Assembly (NCBI GenBank): GCA_018671245.1
Contig: JABHIB010000008.1
Span: 70,284 to 111,755, forward strand
Direction of reading: 5' to 3'
Origin: an archaeon
Lineage (GTDB): Archaea; Nanobdellota; Nanobdellia; SCGC-AAA011-G17; PNOQ01
Length of the DNA stretch: 41,472 nucleotides
In this document: positions 32,697-39,514 of the stretch, piece after piece
Layout of the letters: each line of letters starts with the position of its first letter
How positions within the stretch are numbered: position 1 is the first letter of the stretch
The notes under the pieces: generated by a model
Told to the model about the DNA's origin: nothing
Database searches by the model: none
Seen by the model: only the letters and a program-made list of their open reading frames with translations
Program-made: the position numbers and the translations under genes

Positions 32697-33684
32697 CTTC
32701 CATACTCTTCATAATAGAAGAAGGGTCAGCTTCTTCTATTGAGTTAATCATAAGCTCCAACCTATCAAAATTTGAATTCTTGGAGGCTTTTCCTTTTATT
32801 ACAAATTGTTTGCCAAGATTACCTTTCAAAAGTACATCGAGTTCTTCTGGCTTATATCCACCTAATTCTTCACCACTTCTTCCTATGAACTTTTCTGCAA
32901 CATCTGCAAAACAAACTGCACGAATATTTGAAGTACCATCATCAAAAAAGAAATTAACTACTGGAAATTTCTTAGATGAGACATTTCCATGAGTATTACA
33001 AACAAAATCTGTTCCTTGAACCATAACTTTTCTACCACATTTTTCACAGGCATTATAAAATCTAGGTTCGAACATCTGAACAACAGTACCTTGAACTTCA
33101 GCACGATCACCCTCTTTCAATTCAACTATATTCATTTTTGAAAAACCTAATCTACTAACTTCTGCCTTTACTTCTCCAATAGATTCCCCTTCAGGATTAA
33201 TTGCAACTTGACCCCGTGAACCTAGATGGATCTCAATAAAACCATTATTGTCTTTAGAATATGCATCGTGAATTTTAAGAATATCTCCAGCCTTAACTTT
33301 TTCATTAAGCTCAGAAATAGTTTTATCATCCCACACAACAAATCTTAATGTGCCAGTTTCATCACCAACAGTACAAACTCCAAGCCTACCTTGCCTTTTT
33401 GCAGTTTTAAACTCTCGCACTTCAAAATCAGAAACCATTTTTCCCAAAATATTTAATCCATTAACACCTTTCGGAACATCTGAGATCTTGAAATCTTTTG
33501 GCGCATTATTTTCAAATAATTTAATACCATACTGATTAGCAATAATATGTGCCGCACCTTCTTTACTTATTAAATCTGAAAGTTCGTCTATTTTAACCTT
33601 TATCTTTGACTCAACTTCTTCTTTTGTAACGCCTTTGTCTGAAACTATTTTTTCTACTATTTCATCATAATTTAATCTTAACAT
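32686..33684 (-). CDS. RPA-like single-stranded DNA-binding protein
   Basis: 332 residues. N-terminal helical segment (EIVEKIVSDKGVTKEEVESKI, GAAHIIANQYGI), two OB folds (LGVCTVGDETGTLRFVVWDD and EVQGTVVQMFEPRFYNACEKCG), and a zinc finger C-x2-C ... C-x2-H (NACEKCGRK, VCNTHG) before the second OB region (SNIRAVCFADVAEKF). Archaeal RPA coats single-stranded DNA in replication and repair with RadA. The ATG lies within the last codons of the pilin-like gene upstream (7-base overlap), so RPA is tied to the pilus unit. Confidence 0.92.
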   Translation of the reverse strand: MLRLNYDEIVEKIVSDKGVTKEEVESKIKVKIDELSDLISKEGAAHIIANQYGIKLFENNAPKDFKISDVPKGVNGLNILGKMVSDFEVREFKTAKRQGRLGVCTVGDETGTLRFVVWDDKTISELNEKVKAGDILKIHDAYSKDNNGFIEIHLGSRGQVAINPEGESIGEVKAEVSRLGFSKMNIVELKEGDRAEVQGTVVQMFEPRFYNACEKCGRKVMVQGTDFVCNTHGNVSSKKFPVVNFFFDDGTSNIRAVCFADVAEKFIGRSGEELGGYKPEELDVLLKGNLGKQFVIKGKASKNSNFDRLELMINSIEEADPSSIMKSMEDAV

Positions 33685-34466
33685 GGGAATATATCTCCTT
33701 GTAAGGGGTTGAACTCATCGAAGTTAACAGCTGCTTTAATTTTAACTTCTTTTTTCCCCTTTTCAGTATTTATTATCTGGGGAATTGATTCGAACATAAA
33801 AAGGTTACCATTACTTTCCCACCAAAAATCAGCATTTGATCCCCAACAGACTTCATTATTTCTGCATTCATCAACAATAAACTTTACTTCCTCAACAAAT
33901 TCAAGGAAACTATCAATATCATACTGTACAGAAAACTTGACATTCGGCCTAATTGAATATGTGCCAATATTAACACTATCATTTTTTAAGATAATAGAGT
34001 CAATACTATTTCTAGAAATACCAATAACTTCGAAAGAACTATCAAGATCAGTTATTTCATAATCATAATATGAGCTATCAGAATTCTTATGAATCTCAGA
34101 CCATAGGAATATCCCGAATTCAGATTTAAATGTGGAATAAGTAGGATAACATTCAGAATAATCTGCCCCATAATTTAAACCTCTTGCCCAGAGAGTGTAT
34201 CCTTCCTCAACTTTCAGAGAGTTATAAGAAAATCCTCCAGATTCAAGAAAGTTAGATAGATGATTTTTTCCAACATATTGCCTATCTAAATAAAACAATT
34301 TATTCTCACCAGTTTCATAAGATTCGATTAATGCTAACTGTGACTCTCCAAGAGATTTAATTAATACATTATCTTGAACTTCGGAAAATAAGAACAGAGC
34401 AACCCCTATACTTAGAATAGTGTATATAAATACATATAATGTAAATAATCCTTTTTTTCCTACCAC
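33678..34466 (-). CDS. Pilin-like protein of the pilus locus (KKG)
   Basis: 262 residues from GTG 34466. N terminus VGKKGLFTLYVFIYTILSIGV: K4-K5-G6 is a prepilin-peptidase motif followed by a hydrophobic helix. The ectodomain has Cys in SECYPTYS, DECRN, EVCWG and the final PC. No family named. It starts inside the last codons of the 34460 gene (7-base overlap), and its stop overlaps RPA. Confidence 0.8.
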   Translation of the reverse strand: MVGKKGLFTLYVFIYTILSIGVALFLFSEVQDNVLIKSLGESQLALIESYETGENKLFYLDRQYVGKNHLSNFLESGGFSYNSLKVEEGYTLWARGLNYGADYSECYPTYSTFKSEFGIFLWSEIHKNSDSSYYDYEITDLDSSFEVIGISRNSIDSIILKNDSVNIGTYSIRPNVKFSVQYDIDSFLEFVEEVKFIVDECRNNEVCWGSNADFWWESNGNLFMFESIPQIINTEKGKKEVKIKAAVNFDEFNPLQGDIFPC

Positions 34467-35041
34467 TCAGAACACCCCTCTTCATCAAAATAAATAGAAT
34501 CACTAGCATAGAGGACAACATAAAAATCTCCATAAATCATTTGATAGTTGGATCTCCAATTTAAACATAAATTCAAATTATTTTCCTTACAATAATTATT
34601 TGATGAAAAAACTTTATTTGAATCGGTAGGACTCTTGTCTAAACTATCTGTTAAAAATATAGAATATCCTCTCCTATAATCGTTATCTCTAATAATTTTA
34701 CAATACTCCATATTATTTAGAATCTCATTAGTCGAACTACTAATAATTTCTTTTAATCTATCAGAATTATCGACAAGATACACTTCAATTAAACTTGATA
34801 TTGTAGTTTTGTCTTCAAATCCATCCCCATCTATATCTATAGAAATAGGAGTTCTCAGATAATTCAATAACTGTAAGTTATCTTCAGAATTTCCAAGCTC
34901 TCCTTCTAACCTTATCAATTCAGTTGTACTGCCGTCTTTAATGCTTGACATACCCATAATCATAGAAAAAGTAAGTAGAAGAACTCCTACAAAAAGTATA
35001 TTCACCAAACGAAGCATTAGAGTAGTTGCAGTCCTATTCAT
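34460..35041 (-). CDS. Pseudopilin-like protein with a DxDxDG loop
   Basis: 193 residues. N-terminal hydrophobic helix (LMLRLVNILFVGVLLLTFSM) without a KKG motif. Residues 69-77 read D-I-D-G-D-G-F-E-D, a calcium-loop-like pattern. Four Cys (EYCKI, NYCKE, NLCLN, EGCSE) could form two disulfides. Overlaps the preceding gene by 8 bases and the next by 7. Confidence 0.78.
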   Translation of the reverse strand: MNRTATTLMLRLVNILFVGVLLLTFSMIMGMSSIKDGSTTELIRLEGELGNSEDNLQLLNYLRTPISIDIDGDGFEDKTTISSLIEVYLVDNSDRLKEIISSSTNEILNNMEYCKIIRDNDYRRGYSIFLTDSLDKSPTDSNKVFSSNNYCKENNLNLCLNWRSNYQMIYGDFYVVLYASDSIYFDEEGCSEW

Positions 35042-35537
35042 TCCTTGCCACCGCCCTTATATTAAGATATCCTGAATAAAATTCAGAATTATTTTCATAT
35101 AACACATATAACTTTTTTGAAGAACAACTATATTTAGAAGTTTTAAGATCGCACAACAATCCTTGGACAAATATCTCAGAATTAATCTCAATATTATCTA
35201 AACTATTCATCTCAGAATCATATAACTCTACACCAAACCCTAATCCTCCAGAACCATAAGATAAACACTTAATAATTTTATTCTCATTAAAATTATCCAG
35301 ATCAACTATTCCAGGATAAGATCTAACTTCGTCAGAATAACTCAGACAATCTGGAGAATATAATAACCCATTAACTAAAAGGTGTGTGTCAAGCCCACTT
35401 AATTCTACACCCCTATCCATATAAAAAGTCGAAATAAATATTAGAACTCCAAATACAAAGAGAATAAGAAAAACATAGATTACAATATTAAGTTGTTCAT
35501 CTGTTAAGAATATAAACCCTTTTTTATTCCTCATCAT
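35034..35537 (-). CDS. Pilin-like protein of the pilus locus (KKGF)
   Basis: 167 residues. Two ATGs (35537, 35534) precede RNKKGFIFLTDEQLNIVIYVF; K5-K6-G7-F8 is a class III prepilin motif with a long hydrophobic helix after it. A GGAGGG site lies just upstream inside the preceding gene. Four Cys (PDCLSY, IKCLSY, LLCDL, YSCSS) are consistent with disulfides. Translation is coupled to both neighbours. Confidence 0.82.
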   Translation of the reverse strand: MMRNKKGFIFLTDEQLNIVIYVFLILFVFGVLIFISTFYMDRGVELSGLDTHLLVNGLLYSPDCLSYSDEVRSYPGIVDLDNFNENKIIKCLSYGSGGLGFGVELYDSEMNSLDNIEINSEIFVQGLLCDLKTSKYSCSSKKLYVLYENNSEFYSGYLNIRAVARNE

Positions 35538-35934
35538 ACCCTCCAGTTACTGATAAACTAGTAGAAGTTTTATTGAAAATTAAATAATCATAATCATTTT
35601 TACCAGAATAATCTACAAAAATATATTTATTATCTGCACACCGAGATTTTGAACCAGAAAGAATCGATGTATCTTTTAGATTTACTTCAATCAGACAACC
35701 ATCACCTATATCAATATTAAATCTATCTTCTCCTTGTTTAATATTATATTTAAAGGAAACTTCTCCCGGACTAACAAATAAAGTCTGTTCAACTAATGAA
35801 ATATCCTTTGCAAGATAAGATTGATCAAATGAAGTACCATCTGTAACCTTTGCCAAAACAAAAAAAAGCGTTAAAAATACAATAGTTGTAATTATAAGAT
35901 AACCTGGCCAAAGATATATTCTCTCCTCTTCCAT
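35524..35934 (-). CDS. Small anchored protein opening the second pilus transcription unit
   Basis: 136 residues: N-terminal hydrophobic helix (GYLIITTIVFLTLFFVLAK), acidic ectodomain with two Cys (DGCLIEV and SRCADN). No prepilin motif. A TATA element at 35955-35965 lies 27 bases upstream, so this is the first gene of a leaderless transcript that runs through RPA and the YdjM-like gene. Function unknown. Confidence 0.78.
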   Translation of the reverse strand: MEEERIYLWPGYLIITTIVFLTLFFVLAKVTDGTSFDQSYLAKDISLVEQTLFVSPGEVSFKYNIKQGEDRFNIDIGDGCLIEVNLKDTSILSGSKSRCADNKYIFVDYSGKNDYDYLIFNKTSTSLSVTGGYDEE

Positions 35935-35954
35935 ACAAAAAAATTAGATTTTCA

Positions 35955-35965
35955 AGTATATAAAG
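35955..35965 (-). promoter_or_regulatory. Internal promoter of the pilus locus
   Basis: Minus-strand ctttatatact centred 26 bases before ATG 35934; splits the locus into two transcription units. Confidence 0.5.
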
Positions 35966-35980
35966 ATTTTTGAAAAATTA

Positions 35981-36460
35981 TTAATTTGATCCTTTAATAA
36001 TCAAAGAAGTTCCTTGTTTCTCAAGATTAAGAAGTACACTTGTTTTTGTTTCTGCAAGAATTACCTCTGCACCATTTTCAATTTGAAAAGAGACAATATT
36101 ATCCAGAGAAGTATAAACAACTGGCGAAATACATGCACGAGGATCTAAACTTGATTTACAAACTACTAAACATGCAGCATTAAAACACTCCTCGGGCCTT
36201 TCATAAATAGTTCCAGATTGAGTACCTTTATCAAAACCAACAAGATAGTATCCATCAACTAAATAAAATATTGAGCTAGAATTTTGATTAATTTGATCCA
36301 TATCTTCAATTACTTCTTTAAGATTTTCTATAGATTGTTCAGTGAGATGCCAACTATCTGAGAAGAACATACTCCAAACCATAGAACCAACAGTAAATGC
36401 AAGAAACACTCCTCCAATTCCTATAACTAATCCGAAAATCAACTTAAAACTAACTTCCAT
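35981..36460 (-). CDS. Membrane-anchored protein, pilus locus
   Basis: 159 residues. N-terminal hydrophobic segment (LIFGLVIGIGGVFLAFTVGSMVW) then helical linker and beta-rich domain with Cys in EECFNAACLVVC and RACISP. No recognised family. Starts within the stop of the 36460 gene (TAATG). Last gene before the internal promoter. Confidence 0.78.
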   Translation of the reverse strand: MEVSFKLIFGLVIGIGGVFLAFTVGSMVWSMFFSDSWHLTEQSIENLKEVIEDMDQINQNSSSIFYLVDGYYLVGFDKGTQSGTIYERPEECFNAACLVVCKSSLDPRACISPVVYTSLDNIVSFQIENGAEVILAETKTSVLLNLEKQGTSLIIKGSN

Positions 36461-36630
36461 TATTTGATTACACCCGTAGCATTTATTTCTGTAAATTTCA
36501 AAATACTACCCATAAAATTTCCAAAAGCACTAGAAAACGATTTAAATTGATCTCCAAAAATAAAAAGAACTACTACTAGCACTATTATTGCAATTATAAA
36601 AATTACGATACTCTCTAATGCAAGTCTCAT
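36460..36630 (-). CDS. Tiny single-helix membrane protein, pilus locus
   Basis: 56 residues: MRLALESIVIFIIAIIVLVV, then FGDQFKSFSSAFGNF. The GGTGA site five bases before the ATG and the TAATG overlap with the next gene support translation. Shape resembles a minor pseudopilin. No family recognised. Confidence 0.75.
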   Translation of the reverse strand: MRLALESIVIFIIAIIVLVVVLFIFGDQFKSFSSAFGNFMGSILKFTEINATGVIK

Positions 36631-36661
36631 TTAGTTCACCATATAAAAATAAAAAAGGGCC

Positions 36662-37021
36662 TTAACAGCCTCCAGCATCACTAATCTTTTGACAGATTAT
36701 ACCAAGTTGGCTACACGTTTTTTCAATATCAGCACTTCCATCATTATCCGTATCTAATCCAAACTTCTTCTCACAATAATTAGTTTTATATTCCTCTACA
36801 GTTGGAAGACTTGTATAACTATTACAAAAACCTTCACACTCTAAAATTGCCTGAGTTTCATCAATAGGTTGAGAACCATATATCCCTTTAATTCTATCAA
36901 CTAACCCAGTCATACCACCTGTAAAGAATGCTGCAATAACCACCAAAACTAAAATTGCCAAAATCGCGATTATGATAGTATTCATAGAAAGCCCCTGACC
37001 TTTTTTATTACTTTTACTCAA
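36662..37021 (-). CDS. Pilin-like protein with calcium-like loop (KKG), TTG start
   Basis: 119 residues from TTG 37021, chosen because AAGGTGAT ends four bases before it; the alternative GTG 37030 would lie within that site. K6-K7-G8-QGLSMNTIIIAILAIL is a class III prepilin signal. The short ectodomain has six Cys (CEGFC, NYCEK, TCSQLGIICQ, GGC) and D-T-D-N-D-G-S-A-D (about residues 90-98), a calcium-loop-like motif. Candidate major pilin by size. Confidence 0.8.
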   Translation of the reverse strand: MSKSNKKGQGLSMNTIIIAILAILVLVVIAAFFTGGMTGLVDRIKGIYGSQPIDETQAILECEGFCNSYTSLPTVEEYKTNYCEKKFGLDTDNDGSADIEKTCSQLGIICQKISDAGGC

Positions 37022-37025
37022 ATTA

Positions 37026-37033
37026 ATCACCTT
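37026..37033 (-). promoter_or_regulatory. Ribosome-binding site deciding the TTG start
   Basis: AAGGTGAT, four bases before TTG 37021. Confidence 0.5.
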
Positions 37034-37053
37034 GATACAAATTATTCAATTTA

Positions 37054-37239
37054 CTATTTAAACTTTTTGGTTAATTCATCTTTTCCATTCTTTTCAAAAT
37101 ATTTTTTCAGAAGAGGAGAATAATGTAATAATTTAATTAAAATAGGAAATGCGAATGAATAATCATCAATTTTATCTTTGATTAATTCACTATTCAATTT
37201 AGTTTTTAATTTATCGTTATTTTTGAGTATTGAAACCAT
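37054..37239 (-). CDS. Small basic protein, pilus locus
   Basis: 61 residues, Lys-rich, no signal peptide; the predicted helices (YSFAFPILIKLLHYSPLLKKYFEK) are amphipathic. ATG 37239 follows the upstream stop by one base, which supports translation. Cytoplasmic; function unknown, and least secure of the locus. Confidence 0.55.
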   Translation of the reverse strand: MVSILKNNDKLKTKLNSELIKDKIDDYSFAFPILIKLLHYSPLLKKYFEKNGKDELTKKFK

Positions 37240-37240
37240 T

Positions 37241-38425
37241 TTAAATTATATGAGGATTATTACCCTCTTCCAAGATTTGTGAACTACTAACTCCTATTAA
37301 ATTTGCATTATTATTAAGAATATTCATTTTGTCAACATATTCAGAATACGAAATACTAAATTTATGATAATCATTTAACCAGATATTGAAAATTTCTTTA
37401 GTAGATTCGATATTGGAAAAACTATTTGTAGATCCAATTAAATAGAGATAACCAAAAGCTATAGATAATTCATTATTATTAACCAACACTGCTGCCAAAC
37501 TAGAATCATCAAAATCCACACCTCCATAACCATAGAGATTCATCAAACTTTTACCTTCGGAACTTTCTAATACAGAATATGCACTTTTAGATCCTTTTAT
37601 TTCCAACATACTTATCCCATTTCCCTTACCTTCTACATACACTTCAGAGTTGGAATTATATAGTATTTCCCTATTAATGAATTTGCCTCCAGTATAAGAC
37701 TCAATATAAATTATCCCTTCCATAACTTTTTCAGCATTGCTAACAAAATTAGAATTTAAAGATGCAAGAGAAATCAGAGAATTTAATGAACTAGAATCCA
37801 ATCCGCTATCATAACTATTTACTGCTTCAGAAAATGATCCGAATCTTTCATTTTTTTCAGAACACACCAAACTTAAATCACCTTTCTCTCTAGAAACTGC
37901 AATAGACATAACACAAATTTTATCATCACTTAATTTATAAAAAATTAAAGAAGGATCAAATCCACCTTCATAATTATTTAAAGTAAGACTATTAGAACCA
38001 TAAATTAAACTGATTTTATCACTTATCTCAACAAAAGAAGAATCTTTATCAATTAATGCACAAGGAACAAAATTTATTCTCTCTTCAGCTAAATCTATCC
38101 TAGAACTTTTAAGTGAAATTTTAGTAGATAATCCTTCTTGTTCTAATTCTATGAGATACTCTGAAGGAAATGAGAATTCTTCATCAATACAGACACATCC
38201 ACTATCTTCATCCATTAAACAATCGTGGACTTGAATAAGCATATCGCTAAAAATCTCTTTTGAATCTTTTTGATTTTTTATTTCTTCTTGACTTACAAAC
38301 ATATCCCAACCATATTGATGAGAAAGATCCAAAATAGCATTACTTCCCCACCAACCAACTACTCCAACTACAATAATCACAAAAAAAGCAGCCATAATGT
38401 TTTTAACAGATAAATCCATACCCAT
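37241..38425 (-). CDS. Large anchored protein, pilus locus
   Basis: 394 residues. N-terminal transmembrane helix (IMAAFFVIIVVGVVGWWG), then a long beta-rich region. Four early Cys (HDCLMD, SGCVCID, VPCALI) and two later ones (KICVMS, LVCSE). No recognised family; possibly a pilus-associated adhesin or tip protein. Its ATG overlaps the stop of the 38425-38580 gene (TAATG). Confidence 0.8.
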   Translation of the reverse strand: MGMDLSVKNIMAAFFVIIVVGVVGWWGSNAILDLSHQYGWDMFVSQEEIKNQKDSKEIFSDMLIQVHDCLMDEDSGCVCIDEEFSFPSEYLIELEQEGLSTKISLKSSRIDLAEERINFVPCALIDKDSSFVEISDKISLIYGSNSLTLNNYEGGFDPSLIFYKLSDDKICVMSIAVSREKGDLSLVCSEKNERFGSFSEAVNSYDSGLDSSSLNSLISLASLNSNFVSNAEKVMEGIIYIESYTGGKFINREILYNSNSEVYVEGKGNGISMLEIKGSKSAYSVLESSEGKSLMNLYGYGGVDFDDSSLAAVLVNNNELSIAFGYLYLIGSTNSFSNIESTKEIFNIWLNDYHKFSISYSEYVDKMNILNNNANLIGVSSSQILEEGNNPHII

Positions 38426-38580
38426 TAACTGCCACCATACCTAAAAATCATTTTAAAATCTTCAAAAATAGAAGATATATTTTCCTTATGTTCTAGAGTA
38501 ACTAAAACTAGTATAGTTAATAAAAGTATAGCTAACAGAAACTTTCCAATTTGCTCCCATGCCAATTCTCCCCGTTTCAT
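38425..38580 (-). CDS. Tiny pilin-like protein (KRGE)
   Basis: 51 residues: M-K-R-G-E-L-A-W-E-Q-I-G then a hydrophobic helix (KFLLAILLLTILVLV) and a short amphipathic tail. K2-R3-G4-E5 fits class III prepilin processing, with Glu at mature position 1. Overlaps the 38577 gene by four bases (ATGA) and the 38425 gene by one base. Confidence 0.78.
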   Translation of the reverse strand: MKRGELAWEQIGKFLLAILLLTILVLVTLEHKENISSIFEDFKMIFRYGGS

Positions 38581-39374
38581 TGATTACACGCACCTATAAC
38601 TTCTTCACCACTACCAAAATATAATCCACTAACAAATCCAGTTTTTGTACTGGTTTTAGTAAGTGCAGTTGAACCAACTCCTCCAATCACTGCGCCCCAT
38701 GCTCCTCCAACTTTTGCTCCAGTCCAGGCACCTCCCGCAAAAGTGGATACTAATCTACTAATATCGCTAAAACCTCCATCCCAAAATTCAAATCTTTTAT
38801 CTGCAAAAAACACAACATAAAAAGGTTCCGAAGTGGAATAATCTGTACTAAATTCTTGAGAATGTATTTTGTTAGAGTGATCATCATACATATACTCAAA
38901 AAAAGATTCGCCATTATGTAACTGTAAAGGTTCTGTGCCAAGGTAGTTAACCAAATCTTTAATTTCAGGAACATTTTCTTGAACTCTTTCACCAAAATCT
39001 ATTCTCGAACAAATAAAACAATAATTATCTCCATTGCCCCAATCATAATCGCTCAAAAAATCTTTTTCGCCTTCGGCAAACTGATACCAACAATCATATA
39101 ATTCTCCAGATATAACTTCCTTTATTTCAGATTCATCAGAAGAACTTAATTCAATCATATCTGTAGTACAAGATAGATCTTGAAGAGTAGTCTTACCCAT
39201 AATTTTAACTTGAGTTCTAAGAAGCACACTATCTCTACACGCTTCTCTTCCAACACCCTGTTCAGACCAAGGAGCAAGTTCAAAGAAAAACCAATAAAAG
39301 AAAATACCCATAACTAATAATAAAGCGAGTAGACCTACTACAGTCATAGCCATTTCGGCCCTTTTATCCACCAA
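38577..39374 (-). CDS. Pilin-like protein (KRAE), GTG/TTG start
   Basis: 265 residues. N terminus V-D-K-R-A-E-M-A-M followed by VVGLLALLLVMGIFFYWF; K4-R5-A6-E7 is a class III type motif with Ala. The ectodomain has seven Cys (EACRDS, LSCTTD, YDCWYQ, YCFICSR, GACNQ) and a late Gly/Ala-rich segment (AGGAWTGAKVGGAWGAVIGG). Starts at TTG 39374 or GTG 39371 behind AGGGGTGAG; it overlaps the end of the 37-residue gene by 11 bases. Confidence 0.8.
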   Translation of the reverse strand: MVDKRAEMAMTVVGLLALLLVMGIFFYWFFFELAPWSEQGVGREACRDSVLLRTQVKIMGKTTLQDLSCTTDMIELSSSDESEIKEVISGELYDCWYQFAEGEKDFLSDYDWGNGDNYCFICSRIDFGERVQENVPEIKDLVNYLGTEPLQLHNGESFFEYMYDDHSNKIHSQEFSTDYSTSEPFYVVFFADKRFEFWDGGFSDISRLVSTFAGGAWTGAKVGGAWGAVIGGVGSTALTKTSTKTGFVSGLYFGSGEEVIGACNQ

Positions 39375-39477
39375 AAACTCTCACCCCTTTAGTTATAGCC
39401 ATATATAATACGAACAGGGTAGCTAATACAAACAGCAATTTGAAAACATATTCCAAAAATTTACTTGAGTCACCCAT
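39364..39477 (-). CDS. Tiny single-helix membrane protein at the head of the pilus unit
   Basis: 37 residues: M-G-D-S-S-K-F-L-E-Y then hydrophobic helix (VFKLLFVLATLFVLYMAI) and basic end (TKGVRVFGG). A TATA element at 39500-39511 sits 28 bases before the ATG, making it the first gene of a leaderless unit. Its sequence overlaps the next gene by 11 bases. Small size lowers certainty, but promoter and coupling support it. Confidence 0.65.
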   Translation of the reverse strand: MGDSSKFLEYVFKLLFVLATLFVLYMAITKGVRVFGG

Positions 39478-39499
39478 TTTATTCTAAGATCATTTTCTA

Positions 39500-39511
39500 A
39501 ATTTATAAATC
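39500..39511 (-). promoter_or_regulatory. TATA box of the first pilin-like unit
   Basis: Minus-strand gatttataaat centred 28 bases before ATG 39477. Confidence 0.5.
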
Positions 39512-39514
39512 TTT

